Counted from the stretch's first letter, positions 1 to 9,392 are shown. The stretch: 64,000 nucleotides of DNA from Bacteroidota bacterium (GCA_016711825.1 JADJSG010000005.1:186001-250000); one strand, 5' to 3'. Made by a program: numbers and translations. The notes: generated by a model from the sequence alone, not told the origin.

Positions 1-220
1 CTACGGATTTGCGCATTTGAATGAAAGCATTGAAATTGATTTCCCTCAAATAAGTTCTGGCGAAATGATCTTATTTGACCTAAAAGGTAAAAAGTTAATG
101 ATTGAAAAATTTGAAGGAAAAACAAGCGTTTTATTTAAACAATTAAATATCCCTAGTGGTATTTATTTTTTACAAATTAAAACAAATAAGGAATTAAAAG
201 TGGTCAAAATCAACAAGTAA
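1..220 (+). CDS. C-terminal end of a T9SS-sorted secreted protein (5' truncated by the window)
   Basis: The reading frame is open from base 2 to a TAA at 218-220, so the protein begins outside the window. The visible ~72 residues look like a T9SS type A sorting domain: a beta-sandwich pattern with an LFDLKGKK stretch and the usual GIYFLQI motif, ending in a short basic tail (KVVKINK). Family knowledge: such domains direct export through the type IX pore and are then removed or linked to the cell surface. The function of the main protein cannot be judged. The TTG at 17 is probably internal, because the frame continues upstream of it. Confidence 0.8.
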   Translation, partial: YGFAHLNESIEIDFPQISSGEMILFDLKGKKLMIEKFEGKTSVLFKQLNIPSGIYFLQIKTNKELKVVKINK

Positions 221-299
221 AATTGAGCTGGGGCCCTTTATAATACAGGATTTGAAAAATCAAAAAAATAGATATTACGTTTAAATTAATAAGCAAGTT

Positions 300-1784
300 A
301 TGAAAAATACGTTTCTCCTCATTTTAATGATTCCTTTTTTTTCCTTTGCTCAAAAGCAAGGCAATGTCTGGTATTTTGGCGACCATGGTGGGGTAGATTT
401 TTCAACAGGGAGCCCCATCGCTTTAGCTAACGGGCAAATTGGTTATGGTAATGGAGTTTTACATATGGAAGGCACTTCAGCTATTTGTGATAGTGCAGGC
501 AAATTATTATTTTATACAGAAGGTATGAATGTTTGGAACAAAAACCATCAACTCATGTTGAATGGGACGGGGTTACTTGGCAATTATTCTTCTACCCAGT
601 CAAGCATCATTGTGCCTGATCCGGGAAATCCAAACAGGTATTTTTATCTCTTTACCATTAGCAGTGGATTTTGTTGTAATGGCAATATGAGTGATGGTAT
701 GCGTTACTCAAAAATTGACATTTGCCTCGACAATACATTGGGTGACATAATGCCCAACTTAAAGAATATAAAAGTGGTGGATACCGTTACAGAAAAAATT
801 GCTGTCACAAAGCATGCCAATGGAGTGGACTATTGGATACTCACTCACAAATTTTATTCAGACCAATACTGGGCATTGCATCTGACTTCAAATGGCATTA
901 CAGATACCGTAATATCTGCCATCGGCAGTATACATGATGGTTATATTGGTCGCTCACAGGGGCAAATGAAATTTTCGAATAATGGAAATAAAATTGCTAT
1001 AGGAGGAAGTAATGGAATTGATATCCTTGAAATTTGCGATTTCAATAAATCTACAGGTGTAGTATCAAATTCAAAAAAAATAAAAAAGATTAACAATGAT
1101 AAAGCAAGCACCTATGGTGTTGAATTTTCAGCAGACAATTCAAAATTATATGTGCACGGTTTAACCACCATGGGACCAATGTATGTGTATTTTGCACAGT
1201 ACGATTTAAACGCAGGTGGAGGCAATATCGACTCAATCAATGCCTCATTATATAGAATTTATAAGGACTCTGTTGGTTTGATAGCACCCTGTGGTTTGCA
1301 AATTGCACCAGATGATAAAATTTATCTGGTGAGTATCAATGATCAAACAACCTTATCAGTGGTAAACAATCCAAATGTGCAAGGTGCCGGATGTAATTAT
1401 CAGGACCAGGCAATTGCATTGGCGGCAAACACCAGTGGATCGTACTCATTGCCAAGCTTTATTGCAGGATTTGATTATAATAATGGTTTGACTCAATGCG
1501 ATGTTACTGAACCTAATAATACCACTTCATTTGATATGGATCAAAGCATCCTAATCAGTCCAAATCCTTTTTCAGATTTGACTACTATTCATATTCCCAA
1601 ATCGGCGCAAAACACATCGCTTATGCTTATCAATTGCTTTGGAGAAACCATAAGAAAAATTCATACAGGCTCTGAGAATGTTATCACCCTATACAGAGAG
1701 CATATAGCTGCCGGCTTATATTTTTTACGTTGGGCTGATACTAAAAACAACTCGCATGCAATAAAATTATTGATTGTGGATTAG
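300..1784 (+). CDS. Secreted beta-propeller-like protein with T9SS sorting domain
   Basis: The protein is 494 aa with a clear signal peptide (hydrophobic core, cleavage probably after FSFAQ). The body opens with a VWYFGDHGGVDF segment and an ICDSAGKLLFYTEG motif, then repeating beta-rich units with GNKIAIGGSNG and LQIAPDDKIYLV, which resemble blades of WD40-like propellers found in Bacteroidota gliding-associated proteins. The last ~75 residues (from about 417, with ISPNPFSD and GLYFLRW) form a T9SS type A sorting domain. It is a paralogue of the protein at 50680-52212, sharing the opening segment and order of motifs. The role is unknown; cell-surface or secreted location is well supported. 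Confidence 0.75.
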   Translation: MKNTFLLILMIPFFSFAQKQGNVWYFGDHGGVDFSTGSPIALANGQIGYGNGVLHMEGTSAICDSAGKLLFYTEGMNVWNKNHQLMLNGTGLLGNYSSTQSSIIVPDPGNPNRYFYLFTISSGFCCNGNMSDGMRYSKIDICLDNTLGDIMPNLKNIKVVDTVTEKIAVTKHANGVDYWILTHKFYSDQYWALHLTSNGITDTVISAIGSIHDGYIGRSQGQMKFSNNGNKIAIGGSNGIDILEICDFNKSTGVVSNSKKIKKINNDKASTYGVEFSADNSKLYVHGLTTMGPMYVYFAQYDLNAGGGNIDSINASLYRIYKDSVGLIAPCGLQIAPDDKIYLVSINDQTTLSVVNNPNVQGAGCNYQDQAIALAANTSGSYSLPSFIAGFDYNNGLTQCDVTEPNNTTSFDMDQSILISPNPFSDLTTIHIPKSAQNTSLMLINCFGETIRKIHTGSENVITLYREHIAAGLYFLRWADTKNNSHAIKLLIVD

Positions 1785-1809
1785 CAGGTAAACCCATCAA
1801 ATTAAAACC

Positions 1810-3111
1810 TTACTTCTTCCTAAAAAACAATCGAATCGGAATGCCTTTAAAATTAAAATGTGAGCGTAATTTATTTTCAAGAAAATGGCTATAGGCTTCT
1901 TTGATTTCGGTAGGATGATTACTATAAAAAGCAAACGAAGGCACCACTACAGGTAACTGCGACACATATTTAATCGTTACCGCATTGCCTCTATAAAACG
2001 GCGGTGGATAATGGGCAATTTCTTTTAACATCACCTCATTGAGTTGTGAAGTAGGAATATGACGACCTCTATTTTCATTTACTTCCAAGGCAGTTTCAAT
2101 GGCTTTGTGTATACGTTGTTTTTCGGTAGCAGAAACAAACAAAATAGGCACATCAGTAAATGGGGCGATTTTTTCTTTGATATACTCTTCTGTTTTTTTA
2201 GACGTCATGGTTTCTTTTTCAATCAAATCCCATTTATTGACTAATATAACCAACCCTTTTCCTTTGCGTGCGGCCAAACTAAATATATTCACATCTTGCG
2301 AAGTAATACCCTTCGTAGCATCAATCAACAACATACAAACATCGGCTTCTTCCAACGCTTTCACTGCTCTTATAGTGGCATAAAACTCAATATTATCTTT
2401 CTCCGTATTTTTTTTACGCAAACCTGCCGTATCAATCAATATAAAATCTTTGCCATATAAATTATAATGGGTATGAATGCTATCTCGGGTAGTACCTGCT
2501 ATTTCAGAAACGATATTGCGTTGCTCACCCACTAAGGCATTGAGTAAGGAAGATTTACCCGCATTCGGTTGACCTACAATGGCAATCTTGGGCAATTCAG
2601 AATCAAGGGGCTCTTTTTCCACCGTCATATAAGCGGTGATATCATCTAACAAATCGCCGGTACCACTCCCTGACAAAGAAGATATAAAATGTATTTTTTC
2701 AAATCCCAAAGAATAAAACTCCGTACCATCAATTTGTCGTTTGCTATTGTCTACTTTATTGACCACTACGATTACTGGTTTGGTAGAACGGTGGAGCAAT
2801 TGCGCAAATTCTTCATCTAAACCCATCACGCCTGAGGTGACATCTACTACAAACACGATGACATCTGACTCTTCCAAGGCAATTAAAACTTGTTCGCGAA
2901 TTTCTTTTTCAAAAATATCCTCACCATTGGCTACATACCCACCCGTGTCAATCACATGAAATGTTTTACCATTCCAGTCGCTGTCGCCGTATTGTCTGTC
3001 GCGGGTGACGCCACTCACATCATCTACGATGGCTTTTCGTTCACCGATGAGACGGTTAAAAAGGGTTGATTTTCCTACATTGGGGCGGCCTACGATTGCT
3101 ATGGTATACAT
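1810..3111 (-). CDS. der: Ribosome biogenesis GTPase Der (EngA)
   Basis: This 433-aa protein has two tandem G domains, the hallmark of Der. The first P-loop GRPNVGKS lies near residue 8 and the second, GQPNAGKS, near residue 180. Each is followed by DTGG or DTAG switch motifs and NKVD or NKWD guanine-specificity motifs. A C-terminal KH-like domain follows (last ~80 residues). Der acts in late assembly of the 50S ribosomal subunit. Length and domain order are normal for the family. The gene is transcribed away from the neighbouring tRNA and era, so two unrelated Era-superfamily GTPase genes lie side by side. Confidence 0.97.
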   Translation of the reverse strand: MYTIAIVGRPNVGKSTLFNRLIGERKAIVDDVSGVTRDRQYGDSDWNGKTFHVIDTGGYVANGEDIFEKEIREQVLIALEESDVIVFVVDVTSGVMGLDEEFAQLLHRSTKPVIVVVNKVDNSKRQIDGTEFYSLGFEKIHFISSLSGSGTGDLLDDITAYMTVEKEPLDSELPKIAIVGQPNAGKSSLLNALVGEQRNIVSEIAGTTRDSIHTHYNLYGKDFILIDTAGLRKKNTEKDNIEFYATIRAVKALEEADVCMLLIDATKGITSQDVNIFSLAARKGKGLVILVNKWDLIEKETMTSKKTEEYIKEKIAPFTDVPILFVSATEKQRIHKAIETALEVNENRGRHIPTSQLNEVMLKEIAHYPPPFYRGNAVTIKYVSQLPVVVPSFAFYSNHPTEIKEAYSHFLENKLRSHFNFKGIPIRLFFRKK

Positions 3112-3230
3112 GATTATTGTGTTATTACGTTATGAGATTGGTAAGTGAAAGGGGTTGGAGGAGATTAATGGGCGTAACGATTATGATTATAGGTGTTATA
3201 TATTGGATTTGTTTTTTTAATTCAAAAAAT

Positions 3231-3257
3231 AAAAGGCAAAGATAGTCTTTGCCTTTT
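3231..3257 (-). terminator. Rho-independent terminator of tRNA-fMet
   Basis: A perfect 12-bp inverted repeat (AAAAGGCAAAGA / TCTTTGCCTTTT) with a 3-nt loop sits 8 bp beyond the tRNA 3' end. On the minus strand it runs into a T-rich tract. Confidence 0.85.
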
Positions 3258-3264
3258 AATCTTG

Positions 3265-3336
<72 letters not shown>

Positions 3337-3339
3337 GTG

Positions 3340-3347
3340 CGAAGGTA
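3340..3347 (-). promoter_or_regulatory. -7 box (TACCTTCG) of tRNA-fMet
   Basis: This matches the Bacteroidota TAnnTTTG box at 7 of 8 positions. Counting the last G as -4 puts +1 at the first base of the mature tRNA. Confidence 0.6.
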
Positions 3348-3380
3348 ACATAAAATAAGGTCGTAACAAATTCTTCTTGT

Positions 3381-3388
3381 TATCTTTG
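3381..3388 (+). promoter_or_regulatory. -7 box (TATCTTTG) of era
   Basis: Exact TAnnTTTG match ending 5 nt before the era start codon. Predicted +1 is near 3392, giving an almost leaderless mRNA. Confidence 0.6.
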
Positions 3389-3393
3389 TCCTA

Positions 3394-4269
3394 ATGAATG
3401 ATTTTAAAAGTGGTTTTGTTGGCATCTTCGGCAGGCCAAATGCAGGCAAGTCAACGCTTCTGAACGGAATATTGAATGAAAAATTAGCAATCGTTTCTCC
3501 GAAGGCCCAAACAACAAGAAACCGAATTTTGGGTATTTTGACCGAAAAAAACTATCAAATCGTATTTTCTGACACACCAGGTATCTTAAAAAGCAATTAT
3601 AAACTTCATGAGAGAATGCTTAAAGAAATCGATCAGGTGAAACAAGGTACCGATGTGATTTTATTTATCATGGATGTAAAAGATAGTATTGAAGAAAATA
3701 TAGATTTGGTAAAGCAGTTTTCTTCCAAACACCCTATTCTGATGATTATTAATAAAATAGATCAGGGCAATCAAGATAAAATAAAACAAATCAAAGAGGC
3801 CTGTTTAAAGATTGATAAAATAAAAAGTGTTGTTGAAATATCGGCCCTCAATAAAACCAATATTGATACACTGCTTCATGAAATTGTGACCTACTTGCCA
3901 GCAATGCCCCCATATTACGACGCGGATACCCTAACTGATAAACCGATGCGTTTTTTTGTGGCTGAACTAATACGTGAGAAACTGTTTTTTTTGCTCAACG
4001 AAGAGTTGCCCTATCATGCTGCAGTCATCGTAAGACAATACGAAGAAAAAAATACATTAACCAAAATAGTTGCTGATATCGTTGTGAGTCGTGAAACCCA
4101 AAAAGCTATTATTATTGGAAAAAACGGGAGCATGATTAAAGAAATTGGACAAAAATCAAGAGAGGATATTGAGAAATTTATTGACCGAAAAGTATTTCTC
4201 GAACTCCATGTAAAAGTTCGGAAAGACTGGCGTAATAATGATTTGTATTTGAAGGAATATGGGTATTGA
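3394..4269 (+). CDS. era: GTPase Era
   Basis: The 291-aa protein has an N-terminal G domain (P-loop GRPNAGKS near residue 13, DTPG near 60, NKID near 120) and a C-terminal type II KH domain with the signature IIGKNGSMIKEIG near residues 236-250. Era binds the 3' end of 16S rRNA through the KH domain and is needed for 30S subunit maturation. Length and domains are typical. The start is fixed by family alignment (MNDFKSGFVGIFG) and lies only 5 nt after a -7 promoter box, suggesting very little 5' leader. A heptamer repeat array begins 11 bp after the stop codon. Confidence 0.96.
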   Translation: MNDFKSGFVGIFGRPNAGKSTLLNGILNEKLAIVSPKAQTTRNRILGILTEKNYQIVFSDTPGILKSNYKLHERMLKEIDQVKQGTDVILFIMDVKDSIEENIDLVKQFSSKHPILMIINKIDQGNQDKIKQIKEACLKIDKIKSVVEISALNKTNIDTLLHEIVTYLPAMPPYYDADTLTDKPMRFFVAELIREKLFFLLNEELPYHAAVIVRQYEEKNTLTKIVADIVVSRETQKAIIIGKNGSMIKEIGQKSREDIEKFIDRKVFLELHVKVRKDWRNNDLYLKEYGY

Positions 4270-4276
4270 GGAGGAG

Positions 4277-4349
<73 letters not shown>

Positions 4350-4380
4350 GATGATTAAGATTGTATAGAAAACGTCCGTA

Positions 4381-4740
4381 TAGTAAAAGCTAAACGGACG
4401 AAGGGGTGGCGCAGTAGTACACATTATCAAAAAAATGGATTGAAAGGGTTGAGAACGCCCTAAAAACAAAAAAAACATCCAAAAGATGGATGAGGCACAT
4501 CGTAAAAGCTGAAAAAGGCGAAGGGTTGGCACAGTGGAACACACAATCAAAAAAAGGAATGAAAGGGTTGGAAACACCTTAAAAACAAAAAACCCCATCC
4601 AAAAGATGGATGAGGCACATCGTAAAAACTGAAAAAGGCGAAGGGTTGGCAAAGTGGTACACACAATCAAAAAAGGAATGAAAGGGTTAGGAATGCCCTA
4701 AAAACAAAAAACCCCATCCAAAAGATGGATGAGGTACTTT
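4381..4740. repeat. Three tandem 120-bp units, each with a terminator-like hairpin
   Basis: The units 4381-4500, 4501-4620 and 4621-4740 align over their whole length; the first is the most diverged. Each contains a run of A followed by an inverted repeat CATCC/GGATG with a 7-nt loop (at 4476, 4596 and 4715). Read on the minus strand, the unit next to the LysM gene acts as its terminator, so the array looks like a triplicated terminator plus flanking DNA. Confidence 0.85.
4705..4733 (-). terminator. Rho-independent terminator of the LysM/BON gene
   Basis: On the minus strand a 7-bp stem (CTCATCC / GGATGGG, one G-U pair) with a 7-nt loop is followed by GTTTTTTG. It lies 25 bp after the LysM stop codon and is repeated further downstream in the tandem units. 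Confidence 0.75.
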
Positions 4741-4757
4741 GTAAAACGTTTATACGA

Positions 4758-5255
4758 TTAAGCTAAAGCAGGTATACGCAACACCTGACCTGGGTATATT
4801 TCATCCGCATCTTTAATCATTGGCTTATTGGCTTCAAAAATTAAAGCATATTTGCTTCCGTCTTGATAATTCGTTTCTGCTATTTTCCAAAGAGTATTCC
4901 CTTTTTCTACTGTGTGATAGGTGGTTGGCTTTACTTCTTCAGCAGCTATAGGAGAAGTAACAGTCATGTTATTGTCTACTTCTGCCACACCCGCTATATT
5001 ACCAGCTGTAAGCGCTACTTTTTCATAATCGGCTTGGGTAGCACATTCGCCTGTTAAGGTGAGTTTGCCATTGCCATCAAGGGTGAAATCAAACTGACTG
5101 ATGTTGAGCCCCACCTGCTCGATATATCTTTTTACAGCCTCTTTTTGATTTTGGGCAATTACATCGGGTTGTACATTTGGATTGGCAGCCATTTCTTCGT
5201 CATTCGTTTTGAAGATTTTTTTACCTGCATCTTTAATAAAGGAAAATAGTCCCAT
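4758..5255 (-). CDS. lysM: LysM/BON domain protein (Kbp/YgaU-like)
   Basis: This 165-aa protein opens with MGLFSFIKDAGKKIF, close to the conserved N-terminus of E. coli Kbp (YgaU). It has a BON domain at about residues 35-105 and a C-terminal LysM domain at about 113-163 (YHTVEKGNTLWKIA, then PGQVLRIP). There is no signal peptide, as in Kbp, which is cytoplasmic and binds potassium. Length and domain order match the family. A -7 box (TATATTTG, 5279-5286) lies upstream and a terminator downstream, so it is probably monocistronic. The potassium role is by homology only. Confidence 0.9.
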   Translation of the reverse strand: MGLFSFIKDAGKKIFKTNDEEMAANPNVQPDVIAQNQKEAVKRYIEQVGLNISQFDFTLDGNGKLTLTGECATQADYEKVALTAGNIAGVAEVDNNMTVTSPIAAEEVKPTTYHTVEKGNTLWKIAETNYQDGSKYALIFEANKPMIKDADEIYPGQVLRIPALA

Positions 5256-5278
5256 AGTTATTTATTTTTAGTGAATAG

Positions 5279-5286
5279 CAAATATA
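5279..5286 (-). promoter_or_regulatory. -7 box (TATATTTG) of the LysM gene
   Basis: Exact TAnnTTTG match on the minus strand, about 20 nt upstream of the start codon at predicted +1. Confidence 0.6.
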
Positions 5287-5343
5287 GCAAAAATATATTC
5301 GAATCCTAAAAGCTAAATATCAATTTCATATCAACTTTTCATT

Positions 5344-5351
5344 TAGCTTTG
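5344..5351 (+). promoter_or_regulatory. -7 box (TAGCTTTG) of the TerC gene
   Basis: Exact TAnnTTTG match. Predicted +1 is near 5355, only 4 nt before the ATG. Confidence 0.55.
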
Positions 5352-5358
5352 CAGGCCT

Positions 5359-6309
5359 ATGGATAAAAACCAATTGAGCTACCTCATTTTTATCATTGCA
5401 CTGATTGTATCATTTTTATTAGATTTATTTGTCTTTAGCAAAAAAGACAAAGAAGTGAGTATTAAAAGTGCCACCTATCAGTATTTGTTTTGGGTCACTA
5501 TTTCGCTGGCCTATTGCGGTTTTTTATGGGCTGAATTTAGTAGCAAAACGGCTCTTGAGTTTTTATCAGCTTATTTCATGGAAATGTCCTTGTCAATCGA
5601 CAATATTTTTGTGTTTGTGATGATATTCGCTTCCTTACAAATCAATGTCAAAAATGTAGGTAGGGTATTAATGATAGGGGTGGTATTGGCTATTTTATTC
5701 CGTATTATCTTTATCGCTATCGGCATTGTACTGGTCCAAAAATTTCATTTTATCCTTTATTTCTTTGGTGCATTTTTGATTTTTACGGGTGTGAAAATGT
5801 TTTTTCAAAACCAGGAAGAAGAGAATGATGTGCGCGATGGTAAATTGTATAAATTTATCAGAAGATATTTACGCTACACCGATGCTGAGCCTCATGGCAA
5901 ATACATCATCAACAAAAACGGCAAGTCATTTTTCACCAAACTTGCATTGGCAATTTTGATTATCGGGGTTACTGATATCGTATTTGCACTCGATTCTATA
6001 CCCGCAGTTTTTGCCATTACCACTGATAATTTAATCGTTTTTTCTTCTAATATATTTGCCGTTTTAGGCTTAAGGGCTTTGTTTTTCATATTGCAAAAGG
6101 CTGCAGACAAATTTGATTTTCTGCAGCAGGGAATTGCCATTGTGTTGATACTGGTAGGCGCTAAAATGTTTCTCGAACTCATCAATATCCATATTCCTGT
6201 GTGGGCCTCTTTATTGTCAATCGTTGTATGTATCGGAGGTTCTATTGTATATTCGTTGTATCATAACAGAATCCATACCAAATTAGACCATCATGATGAA
6301 GGCCACTGA
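5359..6309 (+). CDS. TerC family integral membrane protein
   Basis: This 316-aa protein has about eight hydrophobic segments. It contains the two family motifs: EMSLSIDNIFVFVMIF near residue 74 and VTDIVFALDSIPAVFAIT near 203, whose paired acidic residues are thought to bind metal. TerC/Alx proteins are linked to manganese export and to tellurite resistance; the substrate here cannot be told from sequence. The last 17 nt overlap the start of the MurF-Alr gene, so the two are likely co-transcribed and translationally coupled. A -7 box lies just before the start codon. Confidence 0.92.
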   Translation: MDKNQLSYLIFIIALIVSFLLDLFVFSKKDKEVSIKSATYQYLFWVTISLAYCGFLWAEFSSKTALEFLSAYFMEMSLSIDNIFVFVMIFASLQINVKNVGRVLMIGVVLAILFRIIFIAIGIVLVQKFHFILYFFGAFLIFTGVKMFFQNQEEENDVRDGKLYKFIRRYLRYTDAEPHGKYIINKNGKSFFTKLALAILIIGVTDIVFALDSIPAVFAITTDNLIVFSSNIFAVLGLRALFFILQKAADKFDFLQQGIAIVLILVGAKMFLELINIHIPVWASLLSIVVCIGGSIVYSLYHNRIHTKLDHHDEGH

Positions 6310-8788
6310 AATAAATGAATGTCTGAAAGGCAAGCTTTTACAACAAGGAAACGAATTAAATATTGAAAAATTTTTATTTGACAGTAGAAAAATTTCCCAT
6401 CCCACCACTTCTATATTTGTACCCATTGTGTCTGAACGTCGCAATGCCCATAAATTTATACAGGAAGTGTATGATGCAGGGGTTCGTTTTTTTCTAATCA
6501 GTGAAGAAATTGACTTGACTTTGCTAGCAGAAGCATGGGTTGTAAAAGTGGATGATACCCTCAAGGCAGTACAGAAATTAGCCGCTTTCTATCGTGCCAA
6601 ATTTGCCATTCCCATTATTGGCATTACAGGCAGCAATGGTAAAACGGTTATTAAAGAGTGGCTTTACCATTTGCTTGAAAATGATTATAAACTTGTCCGT
6701 AGTCCTAAAAGTTTTAACTCACAAATTGGGGTGCCGATTTCTGTCTGGTTATTGCGTCCCGATACCCAAATGGCTATTTTCGAAGCAGGTATTTCCCAGG
6801 CAGGAGAAATGGAAAATCTTGAAAAAATCATTAAGCCATCGATAGGTATTTTTTCAAATATTGGCGAATCGCATAATGAAGGATTTTTAAACATCAGACA
6901 TAAAATCAATGAGAAGTTATTGCTTTTTAAAAACTGTGATACTTTAATTTACAACAAAGATTATCACGAATTGCATGATTGCATTTTACAATTTGCCATG
7001 CATTTAAAAAACAATTTAAACAAAGAAATTAAATTACTGGAATGGAGCAAAAAGTCAGAAGCTGATTTGCAGATTATACAGATTGAAAAAAAGAACCATC
7101 ATAGTCATATCAAAGCCATATTTCAAGCTTCGGAAATTTCACTGACCATTCCTTTTATCGATGATGCTTCTATAGAAAATTGTATTCATTGCTGGCTTAC
7201 ATTATTGCATTTGCAAGTACCCCAACATGAAATGGATAGCAGGTTTGAAAAGCTACTCCCTATAGCCATGCGTCTTGAATTAATCAAAGGAATCAATCAT
7301 TGTACACTCATAAACGATAGCTATAACTCTGATGTGTCGTCATTTGCCATTGCCATCGATTTTTTAATACAGCAAAATCAACACGAGAACAAAACCGTCA
7401 TTCTATCTGATATTTTACAAAGTGGCAGAGACAACGAACTTTATGATGAAGTAGCTGAACTCCTTCGTCAAAAAAAAATAAAACGACTCATTGGCATCGG
7501 AGATACCATTAGCAGGAATAAAAAAATATTTCGTGCGAATCGAAATCTACATTCAACCTTTTTTAAAACCACAGAGGAATTTTTAAGTACAATTGATTCA
7601 TCTTCTTTTCATCAAGAATGTATATTAATCAAAGGGGCACGTAAATTTAGTTTTGAAAAAATAGCCAAGCGCTTGCAAGAGCGTATCCATCAAACGGTGA
7701 TGGAAATCAATCTCAATGCACTTATTCATAATTACAAAGCCTATCAATCACTGCTTCAAAAAGACACTAAAATAATGGCCATGGTGAAAGCGTTTTCATA
7801 TGGCAGTGGCAGTTATGAAGTGGCCAATAAATTACAATTTGAAGGGGTCGATTATTTAGCGGTTGCCTATACCGATGAAGGTATTTTACTTCGAAAAAAT
7901 GGCATTACACGTCCTATTATGGTGATGAATGCCGACGAAAATTCATTTGATCAAATTGTAGAATGGAAATTAGAACCTGAAATTTATAACTTCAGAACCT
8001 TACACAAAATGCTTGAAGCCGTTGCATCGAACGAAATTGCTGCTTATCCCATTCATATCAAACTCGATACAGGGATGCATCGGCTGGGGTTTGAACCCAA
8101 TGACATCAATGCATTGTGTGAATTGCTCAATCAGCATCATGAGGTCAGCATTGCCTCTGTGTTTTCGCATCTTGCAGGTAGTGAAGACGAAACGCTCGAT
8201 ACTTATACTACCTATCAGTCAACCTTATTTCAACAAATGACCGATACCATGGCAGCTAAGATAGAACGTCCTTTTTTAAGACATTTATGCAATTCTTCAG
8301 GTATCGTACGTCATCCACATTTACAGTATGATATGGTACGTCTTGGGTTAGGATTGTACGGTATTGATGCTACTAAAAATATGAAACCCGGATTGAGGAA
8401 TGTAAGCAGACTCAAAACTTCAATCGCCCAAATAAAAAAAATCGCTGCCAACGAAACAGTTGGTTACAACAGAAAAGGCATTGTAAAACGCGATACTGTT
8501 ATAGGCACCGTTTGTGTAGGTTATGCCGACGGTGTACCTCGTAGGTTGGGCAATGGCAAAGGGTTTATGCTTTTACATGACACCTTAGTGCCCATCGTTG
8601 GTAATGTATGTATGGATATGTGTATGCTCGATATTACAGATTTACCTCAAACACGTGAAGGTGATATCGTAGAAATTTTTGGCGAACAATATTCGGTAAG
8701 TGAAGTGGCTATTTGTGCCGACACCATTCCTTATGAAATACTCACAGGCATATCACAAAGGGTTAAAAGGGTTTATTTTGAGGAATAA
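6293..8788 (+). CDS. murF-alr: Bifunctional MurF (UDP-MurNAc-tripeptide:D-Ala-D-Ala ligase) / alanine racemase
   Basis: The 831-aa protein is a fusion. Residues ~1-460 are a Mur ligase with the ATP-binding loop GITGSNGKT near residue 110. Residues ~468-831 are a PLP-dependent alanine racemase with the PLP lysine in MAMVKAFSYG near 499, and conserved GYADGVPR and GNVCMDM motifs. The enzyme would make D-alanine and also join D-Ala-D-Ala to the peptidoglycan precursor. This fusion is known in many Bacteroidota. ATG codons at 6293 and 6296 are both possible starts; either overlaps the upstream TerC gene. The MurF half is divergent but the P-loop is intact. Confidence 0.94.
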   Translation: MMKATEINECLKGKLLQQGNELNIEKFLFDSRKISHPTTSIFVPIVSERRNAHKFIQEVYDAGVRFFLISEEIDLTLLAEAWVVKVDDTLKAVQKLAAFYRAKFAIPIIGITGSNGKTVIKEWLYHLLENDYKLVRSPKSFNSQIGVPISVWLLRPDTQMAIFEAGISQAGEMENLEKIIKPSIGIFSNIGESHNEGFLNIRHKINEKLLLFKNCDTLIYNKDYHELHDCILQFAMHLKNNLNKEIKLLEWSKKSEADLQIIQIEKKNHHSHIKAIFQASEISLTIPFIDDASIENCIHCWLTLLHLQVPQHEMDSRFEKLLPIAMRLELIKGINHCTLINDSYNSDVSSFAIAIDFLIQQNQHENKTVILSDILQSGRDNELYDEVAELLRQKKIKRLIGIGDTISRNKKIFRANRNLHSTFFKTTEEFLSTIDSSSFHQECILIKGARKFSFEKIAKRLQERIHQTVMEINLNALIHNYKAYQSLLQKDTKIMAMVKAFSYGSGSYEVANKLQFEGVDYLAVAYTDEGILLRKNGITRPIMVMNADENSFDQIVEWKLEPEIYNFRTLHKMLEAVASNEIAAYPIHIKLDTGMHRLGFEPNDINALCELLNQHHEVSIASVFSHLAGSEDETLDTYTTYQSTLFQQMTDTMAAKIERPFLRHLCNSSGIVRHPHLQYDMVRLGLGLYGIDATKNMKPGLRNVSRLKTSIAQIKKIAANETVGYNRKGIVKRDTVIGTVCVGYADGVPRRLGNGKGFMLLHDTLVPIVGNVCMDMCMLDITDLPQTREGDIVEIFGEQYSVSEVAICADTIPYEILTGISQRVKRVYFEE

Positions 8789-8832
8789 TCAAAGATTGCT
8801 CATCAACGACAGAAGCCAAATTTTGACTCCAT

Positions 8833-8864
8833 AAAAAAAGAGGAATTGAATTCCTCTTTTTTTT
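8833..8864. terminator. Bidirectional terminator between murF-alr and the thioredoxin gene
   Basis: A GAGGAA/TTCCTC stem with a 5-nt loop is flanked by an A run on the left and a T run on the right. It lies between two convergent genes and can serve both. Confidence 0.85.
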
Positions 8865-8871
8865 AAAATTT

Positions 8872-9363
8872 CTATTTTGCAAGTTCTTTCACTTTGGCAA
8901 ACAATTCATTTTCACTTCCCTCTTCATACCCGGTATGTTGCATAACAATTTTTCCGTTTTTATCTACGATAATAGTGTAAGGTACATTTTGAAAGTTGAG
9001 TGAACGTTTCAAATCGCTGTTAGGATCTAAATATACCGGGAAAGTCCAACCTTGTGATTTTGAAAAAGTTTTAACCATTGCGGTTGCACGTGAGTCGTCG
9101 ATTGAAACAGTCATATAATTAAAGTCAACTTCTTTTTTCCAATCAGGTAATTTGGTTTTTATATTTTTAATTTCTTGTTTGCATGGAATACACCAAGTAG
9201 CCCAAAAACTAACCAGGGTTACTTTTCCTTTTTCAAAAGTTTCATTAAATGGAATTTGTTTCCCGTTGATATCACGAACCATGGTGGTAGGTAAATCTTG
9301 GCTTTGTGCTACAGCAGCGATGGTAAAAAATAAAGCCACTGTACTTAAAATGAATTTTTTCAT
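8872..9363 (-). CDS. Periplasmic TlpA/ResA-like thioredoxin
   Basis: From the chosen start the protein is 163 aa. It opens with a signal peptide (MKKFILSTVALFFTIAAVAQ) and continues as a TlpA-like thioredoxin fold with the redox motif WCIPC and the later cis-proline region VPYTIIVDKNGKIV. It probably reduces or oxidises periplasmic thiols. A longer frame starts at 9387, but the -7 box at 9385-9392 would place transcription start downstream of that codon, and the signal peptide begins at 9363. The CIPC spacer differs from the CGPC of the three other thioredoxins in the window. Confidence 0.88.
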   Translation of the reverse strand: MKKFILSTVALFFTIAAVAQSQDLPTTMVRDINGKQIPFNETFEKGKVTLVSFWATWCIPCKQEIKNIKTKLPDWKKEVDFNYMTVSIDDSRATAMVKTFSKSQGWTFPVYLDPNSDLKRSLNFQNVPYTIIVDKNGKIVMQHTGYEEGSENELFAKVKELAK

Positions 9364-9384
9364 GATTATTTTTATTTTCTGAAT

Positions 9385-9392
9385 CAAATATA
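9385..9392 (-). promoter_or_regulatory. -7 box (TATATTTG) of the thioredoxin gene
   Basis: Exact TAnnTTTG match. It decides the start codon at 9363 over the upstream ATG at 9387. Confidence 0.6.

Noticed and set aside
4381..4740. Possible CRISPR array (regular 120-bp spacing with a hairpin)
   Set aside because: The whole unit is repeated, not only a short repeat with unique spacers, there are only three units, and no cas genes are near.
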